Origin: Microbacterium sp.
GTDB lineage: Bacteria > Actinomycetota > Actinomycetes > Actinomycetales > Microbacteriaceae
Length of the DNA: 64,000 nt
Assembly (NCBI GenBank): GCA_017744855.1
Contig: JAGIAK010000002.1
Span: forward strand, 1-64,000
Direction: 5' to 3'
The stretch's first letter is position 1; every line of letters begins with the position of its first letter. A program made the position numbers and the translations under genes. Below are positions 1 through 10,617 of the stretch, one piece after another. Under the pieces are notes generated by a model. That model did not search any database. It saw only the letters and a program-made list of their open reading frames with translations, and had not been told where the DNA came from.

Positions 1-395
1 GACTCGTACTGCGCGGCGACGCCGGCGACGAGACGCTGGCGCTCGGCCTCGGGGATGCCGAGGCGCTCGTACGTCTCGCGGATGTCGGCGGGGAGGTCCT
101 CCCACGACTGCGCCTGCTTCTCCGTGGAGCGGACGAAGTACTTGATGTTGTCGAAGTCGATCTCGCTGAGGTCGGCGCCCCAGGTCGGCATCGGCTTGCG
201 GTCGAAGAGGGAGAGACCCTTGAGACGGGTCTTCAGCATCCACTCCGGCTCGCTCTTTAGCGCCGAGATGTCACGCACCACGGCCTCGGAGAGACCACGA
301 CGAGCGCTCGCGCCGGCGGCGTCCGGGTCGTGCCAGCCGAACTCGTACACCCCCAGCCCCTCGAGCTCCGGGCGGTCGATCAGCACATCCGACAT
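1..395 (-). CDS. sufB: Fe-S cluster assembly protein SufB (N-terminal part, truncated by window edge)
   Basis: Reverse-strand translation MSDVLIDRPELEGLGVYEFGWHDPDAAGASARRGLSEAVVRDISALKSEPEWMLKTRLKGLSLFDRKPMPTWGADLSEIDFDNIKYFVRSTEKQAQSWEDLP is a typical SufB N-terminus. Confidence 0.93.
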   Translation of the reverse strand, partial: MSDVLIDRPELEGLGVYEFGWHDPDAAGASARRGLSEAVVRDISALKSEPEWMLKTRLKGLSLFDRKPMPTWGADLSEIDFDNIKYFVRSTEKQAQSWEDLPADIRETYERLGIPEAERQRLVAGVAAQYE

Positions 396-629
396 CACAC
401 ACTCTCCTTATTCGGGCCTCTAACGGTGTCATCCGCCCCGACACACCTGTCCCCGTCGAGTCTGCGGGAGCGGGTGCCGTTGGTGGGGCCCTCATCATCG
501 GCGCTTCCATCGCGCCTAAACTGTCAGGGATGCGTACCGCGCTCGCGCGGCCATCCCAACACCCCGATTCTACAGGTTCCCTCCGACATGCGGGCCGCCG
601 CGTCGCCGCTCGGAGGGAGCGGAGGACCC

Positions 630-1712
630 ATGCCCGAGAGTTCCGCCCCGACCGTCCAGACCCACCGGATCGCGTTCGGCCGCCCGCTGCGGGTGCTCGC
701 GTGGCTGTCGTTCCTCGCCGAGGTGGTCATCATCGGCACAGGGGGCGCGGTGCGTCTGACCGGCTCGGGACTCGGCTGCTCGGAGTGGCCGCTGTGCACC
801 CCGGAGTCGCTCGTGCCGATCTACGCGGTGCAGGGGGTGCACGGGATCATCGAGTTCGGCAACCGCACCATGACCGGTGTCGTCGGCCTCCTCGCGCTCG
901 CCGTGCTGCTGCTCACCGTGCACGCGCTCGGCGGACTCCGCCTCGTGTTCCGCGCGCTGTGGTTCGCGCTCGGCGGCGTGGTCGTCGCCGTGGCCGTCTA
1001 CGCCGCTACCGACCCCTTCGGACTCCCCTCCGCCGGCCTGATGTCGGCCGTGCTGCTCATCGCTGTCGTGGTCGGCGCCGTAGATTCGCTGCGGAGGACG
1101 ACCGAGCGCCGCGACCTCGCCCTGCTCGCGTGGATCGTTCTGGCCGGCGTGATGGCTCAGGCCGTCGTCGGCGGCTTCGCGGTGCTCACCGATCTCAACC
1201 CGTTCATCGTCGGGTTCCACTACACGTCGTCGCTGCTGCTCGTGTGCGTGACGGCCGCCTTCCTCGTGCGCCTGTACGGCGTGCCGGGTCCGCGGGAACG
1301 CGCCGTGCCGCGCTGGTTCGCGATCCTCTCGCACGTGACGGGACTCGCCCTCGCCGCGACCATCTTCTTCGGAGTGCTCACCACGGGCTCCGGCCCGCAC
1401 TCCGGCGACGCGAACATCAAGCGCGAGGGCTTCGACGCGACGGTCCTCGCCCACGTCCACTCGTGGCCCGGCTACATCCTTGCGACGCTGGTGCTCGTGC
1501 TCACGATCAGCGCCTGGGTGCTCCGCCTCGAGCCGCGTCGCTGGCTCCTCGTCCTGGTGTGCGCGATCCTCGTGCAGGTCGGCGTGGGTGTGTGGCAGGC
1601 GCGGGAGGGGCTCCCTGAGATCCTCGTCGGCATCCACATGGTGCTCGCATCGCTGTCCGCGGCGGCGTACACCGTCGTGATCCTGAACCTGAAGCGCCCC
1701 GTCGCCGACTGA
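630..1712 (+). CDS. ctaA: Heme A synthase (COX15/CtaA family)
   Basis: MPESSAPTV... with GGAVRLTGSGLGCSEWPLC and EFGNRTMTG motifs, multiple TM helices; purine-rich RBS ggagggagcggagg upstream of ATG 630. Confidence 0.93.
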   Translation: MPESSAPTVQTHRIAFGRPLRVLAWLSFLAEVVIIGTGGAVRLTGSGLGCSEWPLCTPESLVPIYAVQGVHGIIEFGNRTMTGVVGLLALAVLLLTVHALGGLRLVFRALWFALGGVVVAVAVYAATDPFGLPSAGLMSAVLLIAVVVGAVDSLRRTTERRDLALLAWIVLAGVMAQAVVGGFAVLTDLNPFIVGFHYTSSLLLVCVTAAFLVRLYGVPGPRERAVPRWFAILSHVTGLALAATIFFGVLTTGSGPHSGDANIKREGFDATVLAHVHSWPGYILATLVLVLTISAWVLRLEPRRWLLVLVCAILVQVGVGVWQAREGLPEILVGIHMVLASLSAAAYTVVILNLKRPVAD

Positions 1713-1728
1713 CCCACAGCCCATCCAC

Positions 1729-1747
1729 AGCCCGCGCATCGCGGGCT
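1729..1747 (+). terminator. Hairpin after ctaA (8-bp stem AGCCCGCG/CGCGGGCT, loop CAT)
   Basis: Perfect inverted repeat 17 bp after the ctaA stop; no U-tract. Confidence 0.4.
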
Positions 1748-1775
1748 CATCAGGCCGTCGCGCATCGTGGCCGTC

Positions 1776-2273
1776 ATGAACAAGTCACTGACACGCAGCA
1801 CCGGATTCTGGCTCCTCCCCGTCCTCTCCCTCGCCTCGGCGGGAGTCGGCGGATGGCTGATCGCCGGCCAGATCGGCACGATGACGACCACGCTGGTCGC
1901 CGGGACGGCGACGGGGGTCGAGGTCTACGTCGGGCAGTCGCTCGTCGTCGTCGGCGCGGCGCTCTTGGGCGCGGGCGTGCTCGGAGTGCTGCTCACCCTC
2001 GCCCTCGTCGCCGTGCAGGCGATGCTGCCTGCTCCGGCTCCCGTGGTCGTGGAGCCGATCGATTGGACGGCGGAGTCGGCGGCGCCGGCGAACCTCGAGA
2101 CATCGCCTACCGATGAGGCATCGAATGCCCAGCCGGCAGTCGAGACGGATGAGCCCGCGGGAGACACGGTCGCCGTGCAGACGTCCTCAGACGCATCCGT
2201 CGACGATGAAGACGAGAGTCAGAACGGGAGCAGCGGATCGACCGCGACCGCCACGAAGATCAGCGTCAAGTAG
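1776..2273 (+). CDS. Hypothetical membrane protein (two predicted TM segments, acidic/Ser/Thr-rich C-terminus)
   Basis: [32 protein letters not shown]...[16 protein letters not shown] followed by low-complexity tail. Confidence 0.6.
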   Translation: MNKSLTRSTGFWLLPVLSLASAGVGGWLIAGQIGTMTTTLVAGTATGVEVYVGQSLVVVGAALLGAGVLGVLLTLALVAVQAMLPAPAPVVVEPIDWTAESAAPANLETSPTDEASNAQPAVETDEPAGDTVAVQTSSDASVDDEDESQNGSSGSTATATKISVK

Positions 2274-3124
2274 GTGATCGAGGCGTGGAAGACCCGCATC
2301 GGACGCGCCTCGGTCCCCCGCACCGCACGGTTGTACAGGCGGTGCGACTCGTAGATGAACCATCCGCCGAACACCACGGCGGAGACGGTGTAGACGAGGC
2401 CCATGCCGGCGATCGGGATGAGCAGCAGCGAGCAGGCGACGGTCGCCCAGGCGTACAGGATGACCTGGAGGCCGACCTGCGACGCGTTGCGCGTGACGCC
2501 GAGCATGGGCACGTCGACGTCGTCGTAGTCGTCCTTGTACTTCATGGAGAGCGGCCAGTAGTGCGGCGGCGTCCAGAGGAAGATCAGGGCGAAGAGGATG
2601 AAGGCCGGCCAGTCGAGAGAGCCGGTGACGGCCGACCAGCCGATCAGCACAGGGAAGCACCCGGCGATGCCGCCCCACACGATGTTCTGCTCAGTGCGGC
2701 GCTTGAGGATCATCGTGTAGATCACGACGTAGAAGAAGATCGCGGATGCCGAGAGCGTCGCCGCCAGCCAGTTGGTCGTGAACCAGAGCCAGACGGTGGA
2801 GACGACGGCGAGTGTCCAGGAGAAGATCAGCGCGCCGCGCGGGGTGACCTCACCGGTCACCAGGGGGCGGTTCTCCGTGCGGTGCATGTGCGCGTCGATG
2901 TCACGGTCGAGGTACATGTTGAACGCGGCGGCGGAGCCGGCGCTCAGCGAGCCGCCGATCACGGTAGCCAGCACGAGCCACATGTCGGGCAGTCCGCCCT
3001 GAGCGAGGAACATCACCGGGACGGTCGACACGAGGAGGAGCTCGAGGACACGCGGCTTGGTGAGGGCGACGTAGGCCTTCACCGTACGACCGATGGACTT
3101 GTTCACAACGGTCTGATCAGACAT
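2219..3124 (-). CDS. ctaB: Protoheme IX farnesyltransferase (heme O synthase)
   Basis: UbiA-family: [53 protein letters not shown]. Confidence 0.94.
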   Translation of the reverse strand: MSDQTVVNKSIGRTVKAYVALTKPRVLELLLVSTVPVMFLAQGGLPDMWLVLATVIGGSLSAGSAAAFNMYLDRDIDAHMHRTENRPLVTGEVTPRGALIFSWTLAVVSTVWLWFTTNWLAATLSASAIFFYVVIYTMILKRRTEQNIVWGGIAGCFPVLIGWSAVTGSLDWPAFILFALIFLWTPPHYWPLSMKYKDDYDDVDVPMLGVTRNASQVGLQVILYAWATVACSLLLIPIAGMGLVYTVSAVVFGGWFIYESHRLYNRAVRGTEARPMRVFHASITYLTLIFVAVAVDPLLPF

Positions 3125-3282
3125 CGTCGAGATCTCGATCGCCTCCTCCGCGCACGTGTAGACAGCCCTTCCAGTCTAGGGCACCGCCCGCGCCGTTCCT
3201 TCCGCGGCACGGATCGGAGCGCGCTCGACGGTGGGAAACGGAGTGTGCGCGAAGCCCCACGAGGGTGGTCTCTGCGGATGCC

Positions 3283-3303
3283 GGCATGCACGGCGTGCAT
3301 GCC
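3283..3303. promoter_or_regulatory. Inverted repeat GGCATGCAC-GGC-GTGCATGCC upstream of the HNH gene
   Basis: 9-bp perfect stem with 3-nt loop about 60 bp upstream of the likely ATG. Confidence 0.45.
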
Positions 3304-3361
3304 CGTGTTTTCGGGGGTTTTGGGGGGTGTGGTGTCGGTGGGTGGTGGTGGGGTGGTGGGT

Positions 3362-4837
3362 ATGGACGCTCTTCTTGATGCGACGGATGAGCAGATGGCG
3401 GTGCTCGCTGATCTGGTCGCCGCGTTGTGCGCCGCGGACGCGACGGTGAACGCGATGATGGCCGCGCGTGACGGGTTGCTCGCTCTCGCGGGCCGCCTCG
3501 CGGTCGATATCGCCGCCCAAGGGGATCACCCGGATCGGGGGGATATGACGATCCGCACGATCGCGGCGGAGATCGGTCAGGCGCTGCGGGTCAGCGACCG
3601 CACGATCGAACGACGCATGGGACAAGCGTCCGCGCTCGTGGACGCGTTCCCCGGGGTGTGGCGGGCGCAGGGCGCAGGGCGGATCACCGCCGCGCACGCG
3701 CACGTGATCATCGAGGCCGGCGCCCACCTCACCTGCCCGGCCGACCGGGAGGGATACACGGCTGTGGTGCTGCCTCTCGCCGAACGGGAGTCCCCGAACC
3801 GGTTACGCGCCCTCGCAGCCCGGGTCGCGGACCGGTTCCACACCCGCACGATCGATGACCGACACCTTCAGGCCCGCACCCGCCGGCGGGTACGGGTCAC
3901 CGACACCGACGACGCGATGGCCGACCTGCACCTGCACGCACCCGCCGTACTCATACACGGCATGTGGGACCGGCTCACCCAGATGGCGCACACCATCCAC
4001 ACCGACACCCGACGCGACACCACCGCCGCGACCACCGCCGGGATCCCTCACGACCCCGACACCCGCACGATCGACGAGATCCGTGCCGACCTGCTCACCG
4101 ACCTCGTCCTCTCCGGCGCCCCCACCGGCCACGACAGCACCGACGGGCTCCTGCACGACATCCGCGGCAGCATCCAGATCACCATCCCCGTCCTCACCCT
4201 CCTAGGCGACGACCTCCACACCACCCACACGGAGGTGCCCGTCACCGCCACAAAAGCCGACACCACCTCCGGCACGGACCTCCACGTGAGCGCCAGCACC
4301 GAACCACCTGCTCCCGCGACGACCGGCCTCACCACCCCCTACCTGCCATCAGCCGTGCTCGACGGCGTCATCCCGATCGACACGCACACCGCCCGCCTCC
4401 TCGCCGGCACCACCACCGGATGGGACCGCGTCCTCACTCACCCGATCACCGGCACCCTGCTCGCCGTCGACCGCTACCGCCCCACCCACCGGCTCCGCCG
4501 CCACCTCCACACCCGCGACCAACGCTGCCGCTTCCCCACCTGCACACACCCCGCCCACACCAGCGACCTCGACCACCACCACCCCGCCTCCACCGGAGGC
4601 CCCACCCACCACCACAACCTCAGCACCCTCTGCCGCCGACACCACACCCTCAAACACCACTCCCCCTGGCACGTCCACGCCCAACACAACGGCACCCTCC
4701 ACTGGACCAGCCCCACCGGCCACACCTACACCGACCACCCACCCCACCCCCACACCACCACCTTCACCACACCCACCACCCACACCCCCTGGACCACCGC
4801 AAACGACATCATCAACGCCGCCCGACCACCCTTCTAG
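3362..4837 (+). CDS. DUF222 / 13E12-repeat family HNH endonuclease-domain protein
   Basis: MDALLDATDEQMAVLADLVAAL... and C-terminal CRFPTCTHPAHTSDLDHHHPASTGGPTHHHNLSTLCRRHHTLKHH HNH module. Start within the longer ORF 2285..4837 chosen by family resemblance. Confidence 0.85.
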   Translation: MDALLDATDEQMAVLADLVAALCAADATVNAMMAARDGLLALAGRLAVDIAAQGDHPDRGDMTIRTIAAEIGQALRVSDRTIERRMGQASALVDAFPGVWRAQGAGRITAAHAHVIIEAGAHLTCPADREGYTAVVLPLAERESPNRLRALAARVADRFHTRTIDDRHLQARTRRRVRVTDTDDAMADLHLHAPAVLIHGMWDRLTQMAHTIHTDTRRDTTAATTAGIPHDPDTRTIDEIRADLLTDLVLSGAPTGHDSTDGLLHDIRGSIQITIPVLTLLGDDLHTTHTEVPVTATKADTTSGTDLHVSASTEPPAPATTGLTTPYLPSAVLDGVIPIDTHTARLLAGTTTGWDRVLTHPITGTLLAVDRYRPTHRLRRHLHTRDQRCRFPTCTHPAHTSDLDHHHPASTGGPTHHHNLSTLCRRHHTLKHHSPWHVHAQHNGTLHWTSPTGHTYTDHPPHPHTTTFTTPTTHTPWTTANDIINAARPPF

Positions 4838-4968
4838 CGATGTCGCTGATCCCCAAGGGCGTATCTCTGGCCCCACCGCTGTCGCTGAAGTCGCTCTTAC
4901 TGTCATCCTGCGCAAGAGGCTGTGGAAAACCGGAACGGCGGATGGCAGGTCCGAGCTACCGTGACCGG

Positions 4969-5534
4969 ATGCCTCGACACCGACCTCTCCCACGACATCG
5001 TCCAACTCGCACGCTCTGGGGCGTCATGGTCGCCTTGTTCGCGGCGACCGGACTCCTCACCGGATGCACAACAGAGCCGCCCCCCACACCCACTCCGACA
5101 CCACTGTTCGCCACAGAAGACGATGCCTTCGCCGCCGCCGAACAGGTCTACCGCGACTACAACGATGCGAGCAACGACGCCCGAAGCCAGGGAGCACAGC
5201 CAAACCGCAGTCGTTTCTCACGGGTAGTGCGCTCGACGGGTTCCTTCAAGGTCAGGACCTCTTGAACCGCAACGGGATTCACCTCACCGGGATTGCACAA
5301 ATCACCTCCTTCCTGAGGCAAGACGCAGACCTCGCCACCACGACGGCAACTGTGACCCTCACGGTCTGCTTCGACCTATCAGCAACTCGCGTTCTTGACG
5401 GCGCTGGACAGGATGTGACCCCCACCGGGCGCCCCAGTCTCGTTGCGCAGCGCGCGACACTTGTCGGCGATGCGAAGGGGTTTCTGATCGAGTCCGAAGT
5501 GGAAGGAGATCGAGCCTCATGTACCGCCCCCTGA
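4969..5534 (+). pseudogene. Frameshifted lipoprotein gene (Microbacteriaceae-type secreted protein)
   Basis: Frame 1: MPRHRPLPRHRPTRTLWGVMVALFAATGLLTGCTTEPPPTPTPTPLFATEDDAFAAAEQVYRDYNDASNDA (lipobox LTGC) continues only after a frame change as KPQSFLTGSALDGFLQGQDLLNRNGIHLTGIAQITSFLRQDADLATTTATVTLTVCFDLSATRVLDG... Confidence 0.65.
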
Positions 5535-6358
5535 TCTTCATCGCGACGATGGCCCTCACGGCTCTCTCGCCTACGGACCTCCCGTCATCAGGTATCGCGC
5601 CTTGTTCCCGAGAGGTTCTACAAGCACTCGGCACATGTGCAGCGCTTTCCGGCGACGGGACGACGCTCGACGTTGCGATCCAGAAGTCGCTTGATCGCAA
5701 GCGCCCTCCCACATCTACGTTGACCAACACCAACACCATTCCCTCCCCCTCCTCTTCCACCAAGCCGTTCGACTTCGCCACGTGTCTCAGCGGATGGGAC
5801 AACGCGCGCCCGTGCTTCCGTGCCACGCCCACCGCCGACCCCGCGGCCCCGAAGGCGCCCACGTCCTCGCCCGCCCCGGGTATCACGATCGCCGACCTCG
5901 CGCAGTTCGCGCCCGCACCCACCGTCATCGCCGCGGAACCCGACGGCGCGGGCGTCGCCCGGCTCCCCGTGAACTTCACGACCGCCGCAGAGACGCACAC
6001 CCAGACCGGCACACTGCTGGGCGCGCCCATCACCGTGCGCTTCTCCCCCGTCGCATACGACTTCGATTTCGGCGACGCAACCAGCGCCACCCTCACCCAC
6101 TCGGGGCGCACGTGGACTGAGCTCGGTCAACGTTCCCTCACCCCGACGCCGAGCAGCCACAGCTACGCCGCATCCGGCACGTACACCGTTCACCTCGGCA
6201 TCCGATACGCGGCCGAGATCGACGACGGCGCGGGGTGGACCCGCGTGCCCGGTCTGCTCACCGTCGAGAGTCCGCCGCTCGACATCACCGTCTACGAGGC
6301 GCACACCGCCCTCGTCGCCCAGACCTGCACCGAGCGCCCCTCCGCCCCCGGCTGCTGA
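5519..6358 (+). CDS. Putative secreted protein with PKD-like domain
   Basis: N-terminal hydrophobic segment; YDFDFGDATSATLTHSGRTW...SHSYAASGTYTVHLGIRYAAEID resembles a PKD fold (FGDG...H.Y..GTYTV). Confidence 0.65.
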   Translation: MYRPLIFIATMALTALSPTDLPSSGIAPCSREVLQALGTCAALSGDGTTLDVAIQKSLDRKRPPTSTLTNTNTIPSPSSSTKPFDFATCLSGWDNARPCFRATPTADPAAPKAPTSSPAPGITIADLAQFAPAPTVIAAEPDGAGVARLPVNFTTAAETHTQTGTLLGAPITVRFSPVAYDFDFGDATSATLTHSGRTWTELGQRSLTPTPSSHSYAASGTYTVHLGIRYAAEIDDGAGWTRVPGLLTVESPPLDITVYEAHTALVAQTCTERPSAPGC

Positions 6359-6396
6359 CATCAGACGTACGTACACACGCAAGAGAGAAAGAGAAA

Positions 6397-6426
6397 GGCC
6401 GCCCGGACCATCAGGTCCGGGCGGCC
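6397..6426. terminator. Intrinsic-like terminator between convergent genes (13-bp perfect stem)
   Basis: GGCCGCCCGGACC-ATCA-GGTCCGGGCGGCC; pyrimidine-rich tract (cctttctctttctc) on the minus-strand exit side. Confidence 0.8.
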
Positions 6427-6452
6427 ATGCTTTCCCCAGAAAGCGTCGTGAC

Positions 6453-7574
6453 TTACTGCTGGTACGACTTCACGATCTCGAGCAGGCTCGGGACGTTCGC
6501 GTACGCCTCAGCAGCGTTCTCCTTGGTGACGATGATCGGGTCGAGCAGGTACGCCGGCACGACCTTCTTGCCGTTGTTGTACGACTTCTCGTCGTTGACG
6601 TCGACCTTGTCGCCCTTCTGCAGCTCGCCGACCATCTTGATGGCCTGCTGCACCAGCAGCGTGGTGTCCTTGTTGATCGTGGAGTACTGCTCGCCCTCCA
6701 TGATCGACTTGACCGACTCGACCTCGGAGTCCTGACCGGTGACGACCGGAACGGTCTTGCCGGCCTGCTTCACCGAGGTGATGATGGCGCGAGCCAGCGT
6801 GTCGTTCGGCGACAGCACGCCGTCGAGCGTCTCGGTGCTGTACGACGAGGTCAGCAGCGAGTCCATGCGACGCTGTGCGTTCTCGGCCTTCCAGCCGTCG
6901 GTCGCCGTCTGGGCGATGTCGGTCTGACCCGACACGACCTTCAGGTTGCCCTTGTCGATCTCCGGCTGCAGAACGCTCATGGCGCCCTTGAAGAACACGG
7001 CCGAGTTGGCGTCGTCCGACGAGCCCGAGAACAGCTCGATGTTCCACGGAGCCGCGTGACCCGAGCGCTCCTCGAGACCCTTCAGCAGCGCCTGACCCTG
7101 CAGCACGCCGACCTTGAAGTTGTCGAACGCGACGTAGTAGTCGACGGCATCCGTGTTCTCGATGAGACGGTCGTAGGCGATGACGGTCGCACCGGCGTCG
7201 TGAGCGGCCTGCACCTGCGTGGTGAGCTGCTTGCCGTCCTTCGCGCCGATGATGATGACCTTCGCACCACCGGTGACCATGGCCTGGATCTGGTTCTGCT
7301 GCTCGGCGACCGTGTTGCTGGCCGGCGCGTACTGCACGTCGGGCTTGAAGCCCGCCTTCGTGAGGCCGTCGGTGAACAGCTGACCGGCGAGCACCCAGTT
7401 CTCACTGGTCTTGTCGGGAAGCGCGACGCCGATGGAGGCGTCGGCGGCGAAGCCCTTGGCGCCCTCGGTCTCGGTGCCCGCACCCGTGCCGCCGCCGCGC
7501 TCCGAGGAGCAACCGGTGAGGGACAGGGCAGCCGCTGCGACAAGCGCTGTCGCGGTGACGATGATCTTCTTCAT
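6453..7574 (-). CDS. chvE: Multiple sugar-binding periplasmic/lipoprotein receptor (ChvE-type)
   Basis: MKKIIVTATALVAAAALSLTGCSSERGG lipobox; GVALPDKTSENWVLAGQLFTDGL, VIAYDRLIENTDAVDYYVAFDN. Confidence 0.9.
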   Translation of the reverse strand: MKKIIVTATALVAAAALSLTGCSSERGGGTGAGTETEGAKGFAADASIGVALPDKTSENWVLAGQLFTDGLTKAGFKPDVQYAPASNTVAEQQNQIQAMVTGGAKVIIIGAKDGKQLTTQVQAAHDAGATVIAYDRLIENTDAVDYYVAFDNFKVGVLQGQALLKGLEERSGHAAPWNIELFSGSSDDANSAVFFKGAMSVLQPEIDKGNLKVVSGQTDIAQTATDGWKAENAQRRMDSLLTSSYSTETLDGVLSPNDTLARAIITSVKQAGKTVPVVTGQDSEVESVKSIMEGEQYSTINKDTTLLVQQAIKMVGELQKGDKVDVNDEKSYNNGKKVVPAYLLDPIIVTKENAAEAYANVPSLLEIVKSYQQ

Positions 7575-7613
7575 GTGATCTCTTTCTCTGGTGGGTAGGA
7601 CGGCTCGGGCGTG

Positions 7614-8948
7614 CTACTTCTGCGCGGGAGCCTGGTACTTCTGAGTGGGGTCGAAGGTGTCGGTCGCGGGATCCCCCTTGCGGCCGAACTTGCGCGTGAG
7701 GAAGCCGATGACGGAGGGACGGCCCTGCTGCTTGTTCCAGACGTCGATGCCGACGGCGAACAGCAGCACGAGGCCCTTGATCATGGCGACGACGTCGGCA
7801 CCCGCGCCAAGGAGGGCGAGGCCGTTGTTGAGGAACGCCATCACCAGACCACCGATGATCGAGCCGATCACGGTGCCGATGCCGCCGGAGACCGCCGCGC
7901 CGCCGATGAAGACCGAGGCGATCGCGTCGAGCTCCCAGCCGTTGCCGTCCTGCGGACCGGAGGCCGTCGCCCTCGCCACGTAGATCATGCCGGCGAGAGA
8001 GGCGAGCACGGACATGTTCATCATCACGAAGAAGTCAACCCAGCGGTCCTTCACACCCGACAGGCGAGCCGCCTGACGGTTGCCGCCGACCGCGTAGATG
8101 TGCCGGCCGAAGACCGTGTTGTTCGTGACGAACGAGTACAGGATGACGAGCACGAGCAGGATCACACCCGAGATCGGGAAGCTCGTACCCGGGCGGCCGG
8201 TGGCGAACAGCCACCCGGCGACGAGGATGACCGCGGAGATGAGCACGACCTTCGTGATGCTCACCCACAGCGGAGCGCTCGCCGAGCCCATCTTCTTCTG
8301 CACGCGGCGGGTGCGGATCTCCCAGAACACGATCCATGCCGCGCCCAGGATGGCGAGGAGCATCGTGGGGACGTTGAACGGCACCGCGAGCGCGACCTCG
8401 GGCAGATACCCCGCGCCGATGATCGAGAAGCCGTCGGGCACCGCGATCGTCATCGACTGGCCGATGAACTGGTTCGCGCCGCGGAAGAGCAGCATTCCCG
8501 CCAGCGTCACGATGAACGCGGGAACCCCGACATACGCGACCCAGAACCCCTGCCAGGCGCCGACGAGCACGCCGATGCCCAGACCCAGGAGGATCGCGAG
8601 CGGCCAGGGGAGATTCCAGTCGGCCATCGCCTTGGCGACGATGATGCCGGTGAACGCGGCGACCGAACCGACCGAGAGGTCGATGTGGCCCATGATGATG
8701 ACCATCACCATGCCGATCGCGAGGATCAGGATGTAGGAGTACTGGTTGACGACGTTGATCAGGTTGCCGGACGACAGCGTCAGCCCCTGCCCCTTCACGA
8801 CGAAGGTCAGCACCTGGAACACGATCAGGATGACGATCAGGCTGCCCAGGATGCCGAACTGGCGCAGCGTCGACTGCCCGCCGCCGAACATCTTCGTGAT
8901 GTCGCCGAAGCGGAACGACCGCTTCGTGGGAGTGAGATCGGTGCTCAT
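7614..8948 (-). CDS. mmsB: Sugar ABC transporter permease (MmsB/GguB-type)
   Basis: Multi-[50 protein letters not shown]. Confidence 0.9.
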   Translation of the reverse strand: MSTDLTPTKRSFRFGDITKMFGGGQSTLRQFGILGSLIVILIVFQVLTFVVKGQGLTLSSGNLINVVNQYSYILILAIGMVMVIIMGHIDLSVGSVAAFTGIIVAKAMADWNLPWPLAILLGLGIGVLVGAWQGFWVAYVGVPAFIVTLAGMLLFRGANQFIGQSMTIAVPDGFSIIGAGYLPEVALAVPFNVPTMLLAILGAAWIVFWEIRTRRVQKKMGSASAPLWVSITKVVLISAVILVAGWLFATGRPGTSFPISGVILLVLVILYSFVTNNTVFGRHIYAVGGNRQAARLSGVKDRWVDFFVMMNMSVLASLAGMIYVARATASGPQDGNGWELDAIASVFIGGAAVSGGIGTVIGSIIGGLVMAFLNNGLALLGAGADVVAMIKGLVLLFAVGIDVWNKQQGRPSVIGFLTRKFGRKGDPATDTFDPTQKYQAPAQK

Positions 8949-10513
8949 GCGGATGCCTTCTGAGTCGAGGAGGTCATGCTGCGCATGAGAGCCTCCGGAG
9001 TGGCCTGTTCAGCGGGGATGCAGTCGGTGACCCGACCTTCGAAAACCGTGTAGATGCGGTCGGAGATGCCCAGCAGCTCCGGCAGCTCGCTGGAGATGAC
9101 GATGACGCCCTTGCCCTGCGCGGCGAGCTGGTTGATGATCGCGTAGATCTCGTACTTCGCTCCGACGTCGATGCCGCGGGTGGGTTCGTCGAGGATCAGC
9201 AAGTCGGGGTCGGTGAACATCCACTTCGCCAGCACGACCTTCTGCTGGTTGCCGCCGGACAGCTTGCCGACGCCCTCCTCCACCGACGGGGTCTTGATGC
9301 GCAGCGCCTTGCGGTACTCCTCGGCGACCGCGTACTCGGCGCGGGCGTCCAGCACGCCGCGCGGCGCGATCTTCGACAGCTTCGCCGCCACGACCGACCG
9401 CTTGATGGTGTCGAGCAGGTTGAGGCCGAGCACCTTGCGGTCCTCGCTCACGTAGGCCAGGCCGTGCTTGATCGCCGACGACACGTCGGGCAGCACGATC
9501 TCCTGGCCGTCCTTGACGAGCGTCCCGGAGAGGAACGTGCCGTAGGAGCGCCCGAAGATGCTCATCGCGAACTCGGTGCGACCGGCGCCCATGAGGCCGG
9601 CGATGCCGACGACCTCGCCGCGGCGGACCTCGATGCTCGAGCCCTTCACGACCATCCGCTCGGAGACGGTCGGATGCTGCACCCACCAGTCCTTGACCTG
9701 GAAGAAGACCTCGCCGATCTCGGGCGTGCGATCGGGGTACCGGCTCTCCAGCGAGCGGCCGACCATGCCGCGGATGATGCGGTCCTCGTTGATCTCCCCA
9801 CGGGAGATGTCCAGCGTCTCGACGGTGCGGCCGTCGCGGATGATCGTGATCTCATCGGCGATCTGCTCGATCTCGTTGAGCTTGTGGCTGATGATGATCG
9901 ACGCGATCCCCTTGGCCTTGAGCCCGAGGATCAGGTCGAGCAGGTGCTGCGAGTCGTTCTCGTTCAGCGCGGCCGTCGGCTCGTCGAGGATGAGGAGCTT
10001 GACGTCCTTGTTGAGCGCCTTCGCGATCTCGATGAGCTGCTGCTTGCCGACGCCGAGCGTCTTGATCGGCACATCGGGGTTCTCCGACAGACCGACCCTG
10101 GCCAGCAGCTCGACCGCACGCTGCTTCTGCGCCTGCCAGTCGATGCGGCCGCCGCGGCGGATCTCGTTGCCGAGGAAGATGTTCTCGGTGACCGACAGCT
10201 CGGGGATGAGCGCGAGCTCCTGATGGATGATCACGATGCCGGCCTGCTCGCTCGCCGCGATGTCCTTGAAGCGCTGCTCTTCGCCGTAGAGCAGGATCTC
10301 ACCCTCGTAGGTGCCGAACGGGTAGACGCCCGAGAGCACCTTCATGAGGGTGGACTTGCCTGCGCCGTTCTCGCCGCAGATGGCGTGGATCTCGCCGGAC
10401 CGCACGGTGATCGATACGTCGGACAGCGCCTTGACGCCAGGGAACTCCTTGGTGATGCTGCGCATCTCCAGGATCGGGCCTGACACGACCGGCAACGTTG
10501 CTGTGGTGCTCAC
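8945..10513 (-). CDS. mmsA: Sugar ABC transporter ATP-binding protein, two ABC domains (MmsA/GguA-type)
   Basis: [61 protein letters not shown] start at 10513 ([10 protein letters not shown]) placed downstream of promoter/operator. Confidence 0.92.
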   Translation of the reverse strand: MSTTATLPVVSGPILEMRSITKEFPGVKALSDVSITVRSGEIHAICGENGAGKSTLMKVLSGVYPFGTYEGEILLYGEEQRFKDIAASEQAGIVIIHQELALIPELSVTENIFLGNEIRRGGRIDWQAQKQRAVELLARVGLSENPDVPIKTLGVGKQQLIEIAKALNKDVKLLILDEPTAALNENDSQHLLDLILGLKAKGIASIIISHKLNEIEQIADEITIIRDGRTVETLDISRGEINEDRIIRGMVGRSLESRYPDRTPEIGEVFFQVKDWWVQHPTVSERMVVKGSSIEVRRGEVVGIAGLMGAGRTEFAMSIFGRSYGTFLSGTLVKDGQEIVLPDVSSAIKHGLAYVSEDRKVLGLNLLDTIKRSVVAAKLSKIAPRGVLDARAEYAVAEEYRKALRIKTPSVEEGVGKLSGGNQQKVVLAKWMFTDPDLLILDEPTRGIDVGAKYEIYAIINQLAAQGKGVIVISSELPELLGISDRIYTVFEGRVTDCIPAEQATPEALMRSMTSSTQKASA

Positions 10514-10544
10514 GGATCTTCCTCGCGACGTGCGGTCACCTTCG

Positions 10545-10560
10545 ATGTGACCGTTCACAT
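10545..10560. promoter_or_regulatory. Putative LacI-family operator (ATGTGACCGTTCACAT) of the sugar ABC operon
   Basis: 6-bp palindromic arms; 14/16 match (as reverse complement) to the site upstream of the lacI gene. Confidence 0.7.
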
Positions 10561-10566
10561 TGATAA

Positions 10567-10595
10567 ATAGTCCACTCTGGGCGGGGCACTGTCAA
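10567..10595 (-). promoter_or_regulatory. Putative sigma70-type promoter of the sugar ABC operon
   Basis: Minus strand TTGACA (10595..10590), 17-nt spacer, GACTAT (10572..10567); predicted start overlaps the operator. Confidence 0.7.
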
Positions 10596-10617
10596 GCCCG
10601 CTGTCGAATTTGTGATG

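Noticed and set aside
2285-3361. N-terminal extension of the HNH ORF across ctaB (850-aa ORF call)
   Set aside because: Extension is antisense to ctaB and charged/low-information; family N-terminus begins at MDALLDATDEQM.
5180-5215. Programmed ribosomal frameshift in the lipoprotein gene
   Set aside because: No canonical slippery heptamer or evident downstream pseudoknot; pseudogene or sequencing error is simpler.
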